From Anaerococcus sp. mt242 (GTDB lineage Bacteria > Bacillota > Clostridia > Tissierellales > Peptoniphilaceae), in the NCBI RefSeq assembly GCF_016798225.1, contig NZ_JAEUYX010000006.1, forward strand, positions 1 through 64,000: 64,000 bases of DNA, given 5' to 3'. The notes under the pieces were generated by a model, which searched no databases, was not told the origin of the DNA, and saw nothing but the letters and a program-made list of their open reading frames with translations. Each line of letters starts with the position of its first letter. The first letter of the stretch is position 1. Position numbers and translations under genes: made by a program. Positions 61,880 to 64,000 of the stretch are shown piece after piece.

Positions 61880-62701
61880 ATGAATTATTTTACTGAATTT
61901 TTTAACTCTTTAGCTCTTATAAGAGTTACAGACATTATAGATATAGCCATCATTTCTTTTGTTGTCTATAAATTATTTTCTTTATTACGAAATACCCGTG
62001 CTGAGCAAGTTTTATATGGACTTATTATTGTATTAATTTTTGCTTCAGTTGCCGATATTTTAAGTCTAAATACAGTTAGCTGGGTGATGAACCAATTTTT
62101 AACAGTGGCACTTGTATTTATAATTGTAGTTTTCCAACCTGAACTAAGATCAGCCTTGGAGCGAATTGGTCGAGGTAGATCGATTTTTACTGGTGAACGT
62201 GCATTAAAAAATGAAAAAAGCATCGATGAGCTAACTCGTGCCATGACTTCCCTTGCTCGTCAAAAAATTGGCGCCCTTGTAGTTTTGGAACGTGAAGTTG
62301 GACTAAATGATATCGTAGAAAGTGGAACCATCCTTGATGCCGATGTTTCAAGTGAGCTTTTGATAAATATATTTATCCCAAACACCCCCTTACATGACGG
62401 TGCTGTTATAATAAATAACGAAAAAATTATAGCGGCAGCTTGTTATCTACCGCTTTCAAATTCAAATTTAATTTCAAAAGAATTAGGTACAAGACATAGA
62501 GCAGCAGTGGGAATTTCTGAAAAGTCAGATGCAATTGTCATAGTTGTAAGTGAGGAGACAGGTAATATCTCAGTTGTAGAATCAGGCAGAATCGACAGAT
62601 ATTTTGATGAAGATTCACTAAAACAAAGATTGAAAAAAGACCTAGTTTTAGTAAAAGAAGCTCAAGCTGATGAAGATAAGAAAGAAGACGATGATGAATA
62701 A
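61880..62701 (+). CDS. cdaA: Diadenylate cyclase CdaA
   Basis: It makes cyclic di-AMP from ATP at the membrane. The first about 80 residues contain three hydrophobic helices. The DAC domain shows the catalytic D173 in LHDGAVIIN and R205-H206-R207 in GTRHRAAVG. The last about 15 residues are acidic ([10 protein letters not shown]). The length of 273 is typical. GGGGGAGAT precedes the ATG. It overlaps cdaR by eleven bases, the conserved cdaA-cdaR order of Firmicutes; glmM is not yet seen. Confidence 0.96.
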   Translation: MNYFTEFFNSLALIRVTDIIDIAIISFVVYKLFSLLRNTRAEQVLYGLIIVLIFASVADILSLNTVSWVMNQFLTVALVFIIVVFQPELRSALERIGRGRSIFTGERALKNEKSIDELTRAMTSLARQKIGALVVLEREVGLNDIVESGTILDADVSSELLINIFIPNTPLHDGAVIINNEKIIAAACYLPLSNSNLISKELGTRHRAAVGISEKSDAIVIVVSEETGNISVVESGRIDRYFDEDSLKQRLKKDLVLVKEAQADEDKKEDDDE

Positions 62702-63659
62702 TAAAAATGATTTAAAATTAAAAATTCTTTCAGTTCTGGTAGCTATATTTATGTGGACTTTTGTAATCAATTCCACAAACCCAACTGCAAATAAAACTTA
62801 CCGCAATGTACCAGTTGTAATAAGAAATCAAGATGATTTGGAAAAAAACGGATACACTATAATTGGTAAGGATGAAGCATATTCCACAAATGTAAAACTT
62901 AAGGGTAGTAGAGAGAAATTAATTTCTCTAAAACCAACTAATATATATGCTAGTGTTGATATTTCTGACTTAAAAGAAGGTGTACAGTCACTTGATATAG
63001 AGGTTGACACACCATCAGGAGTAAGTGTAGATGAGCTTGATCCAGGTGAAATAAATCTTAATATACAAAAAGTTATAGAAAAATCACTACCGGTCAATCA
63101 CATAATTTCTGATGAAATCAAAGATGGTAGAATAGTTGAAGTAAACGAAATGTCACCAGAAGAAATTACCGTAAAGGGACCTGCTAGTGTAATAAACAAA
63201 GTGGATAGGATTGAGCTAAGAATAGATGATATAAGTTTCCTAGATGGTAAAATTCACAATATACCAGTCAAGGTCTTGGATAAAAATGGAAATGCCCTAT
63301 CAGATATAAATATTTCTCATGAGGATGTAAATGTTTCATTTTTAGTATACGAAACCAAAAGAGTAAAGCTAAAACTTATAACAAGCGGAACTATAAACAA
63401 GGACTATGAACAAACAGCTAGGGAGCTCTCACCAGACTCAATAGTTATAAAAGGACAAGAATCAATAATTCGAGACATTAAAGAGATATCTACCAAACCA
63501 GTTAATATTAACAATCTAAGATCAAACTCCAATGGAGAAGTAAAACTTGATTTACCAGATGGGGTTGAAGTTTATAATGGAGATAGCACTGTAAACTACA
63601 GGATAGATGTCCAAAGAAAAGCAAAATCAGCAAGTGATGATAATAAAGATGACAAATAA
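62691..63659 (+). CDS. cdaR: CdaR-like YbbR-domain regulator
   Basis: The 322 residues start with a membrane helix (about 8-28) and continue outside with YbbR repeats: about 40-120, 125-205, 210-290, each with the V.ISDEI / EVTVKGP-like pattern (for example [20 protein letters not shown] and [18 protein letters not shown]). CdaR interacts with and modulates CdaA. The ATG at 62691 is inside the end of cdaA. It overlaps the CCA-enzyme gene by eleven bases. Confidence 0.92.
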   Translation: MMNNKNDLKLKILSVLVAIFMWTFVINSTNPTANKTYRNVPVVIRNQDDLEKNGYTIIGKDEAYSTNVKLKGSREKLISLKPTNIYASVDISDLKEGVQSLDIEVDTPSGVSVDELDPGEINLNIQKVIEKSLPVNHIISDEIKDGRIVEVNEMSPEEITVKGPASVINKVDRIELRIDDISFLDGKIHNIPVKVLDKNGNALSDINISHEDVNVSFLVYETKRVKLKLITSGTINKDYEQTARELSPDSIVIKGQESIIRDIKEISTKPVNINNLRSNSNGEVKLDLPDGVEVYNGDSTVNYRIDVQRKAKSASDDNKDDK

Positions 63660-64000
63660 AATCTTAAAACAATTAGAGGATGCAGGCTTTGAAAGCTATG
63701 CTGTTGGCGGTTGTGTACGAGATGAGTTATTAAATCGAGTAAATTTTGATGTTGATATCACGACAAGTGCAAGACCAGATGAGATTAAAGAAGTATTTAA
63801 AGATTATAAAATAATCGACATTGGAGCAAAATTTGGAACGATAAAAGTTTTGGATGAGGATAGTGAATACGAAATCACAACTATGAGGCGTGAGTCAGGA
63901 TATTCTGACAAACGTCATCCAGAAAAAATCGCCTTTACAGATGATATAAAAGAAGATTTAAAAAGACGTGATTTTACCATAAACGCTATGGCAAAAAGAA
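63649..64000 (+). CDS. cca: CCA tRNA nucleotidyltransferase (N-terminal part, cut by window edge)
   Basis: Translation from ATG 63649 gives 117 residues open to the window end. It shows the poly(A)-polymerase-type nucleotidyltransferase head: [12 protein letters not shown] near residues 17-28, the two metal aspartates in FDVDIT near 33-38, GTIKVL near 64, ETTMRRE-like sequence near 77 and [10 protein letters not shown] near 107. It should add or repair the CCA end of tRNAs. It overlaps cdaR by eleven bases. Confidence 0.9.
   Translation, partial: MTNKILKQLEDAGFESYAVGGCVRDELLNRVNFDVDITTSARPDEIKEVFKDYKIIDIGAKFGTIKVLDEDSEYEITTMRRESGYSDKRHPEKIAFTDDIKEDLKRRDFTINAMAKR

Overview
The window is a gene-dense, AT-rich stretch of a low-GC Gram-positive chromosome. 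The content points to a strict anaerobe of the Anaerococcus/Peptoniphilus type (Peptoniphilaceae, Tissierellia): rubredoxin with an NADH:rubredoxin reductase-like flavoprotein, Rex, a T-box leader, CdaA/CdaR, GlpP-type control of glycerol genes and a non-DAP-looking MurE. The genus is inferred from general knowledge, not from any search. I see no prophage, insertion sequence, CRISPR array, rRNA operon or replication origin.

Layout. 1-3.8 kb: cysK-cysE, two small membrane proteins, and tyrS on the minus strand behind an unusually short tyrosine T-box leader. 3.9-8.3 kb: metG-tatD-rnmV-rsmA and a small glutaredoxin. 8.4-13.2 kb: an OmpR-type two-component system followed by a MacB/FtsX-type ABC exporter with direct repeats in its promoter. 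13.3-24.7 kb: a lipoprotein, ilvA-murE-flavoprotein-SAF dehydrogenase (overlapping genes), a rubredoxin reductase-like flavoprotein, then GNAT, a helicase-nuclease fusion, PadR and RsuA. 24.7-33.1 kb: a sugar-phosphate transferase and a glycerol block (glpP-glpK-glpA-like-glpB-like-DUF1667 on plus; glpF and a second glpA-like gene on minus). 33.3-38.5 kb: a BmpA-type nucleoside ABC importer. 38.5-41.0 kb: a large zinc-ribbon membrane protein.

41.0-41.5 kb holds tRNA-Pro(TGG) on the minus strand followed downstream by three truncated tRNA-Pro-like copies at about 135-base intervals, at least two with their own degenerate terminator. This is the most unusual structure in the window. 41.7-44.8 kb: barstar-like protein, GntR regulator, ABC ATPase/permease, sirtuin, zinc-ribbon protein, probably one operon. 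44.9-49 kb: CofE-like protein, YitT, a surface protein, rubredoxin (52 aa) and an RsbW-like kinase. 49.1-55.4 kb: typA, membrane protein, rex, ABC-F, AI-2E-type permease. 55.4-57.1 kb: thiamine pyrophosphokinase, a possible papain/C39-like protein, and a COG3323/NIF3-like gene broken (or recoded) at an A8 run. 57.1-61.8 kb: malQ, glgP, ZIP transporter. 61.9-64.0 kb: cdaA-cdaR and the start of a CCA-adding enzyme cut by the window edge.

How it works together. Glycerol taken up by GlpF is phosphorylated by GlpK and oxidised by GlpA/B-like flavoproteins with a DUF1667 partner. All three glycerol transcription units carry a terminator-like hairpin in the leader, as expected if GlpP controls them by antitermination. 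MalQ and GlgP mobilise glycogen or maltodextrin. Rex, rubredoxin and the flavoprotein fit redox control and oxygen defence in an anaerobe.
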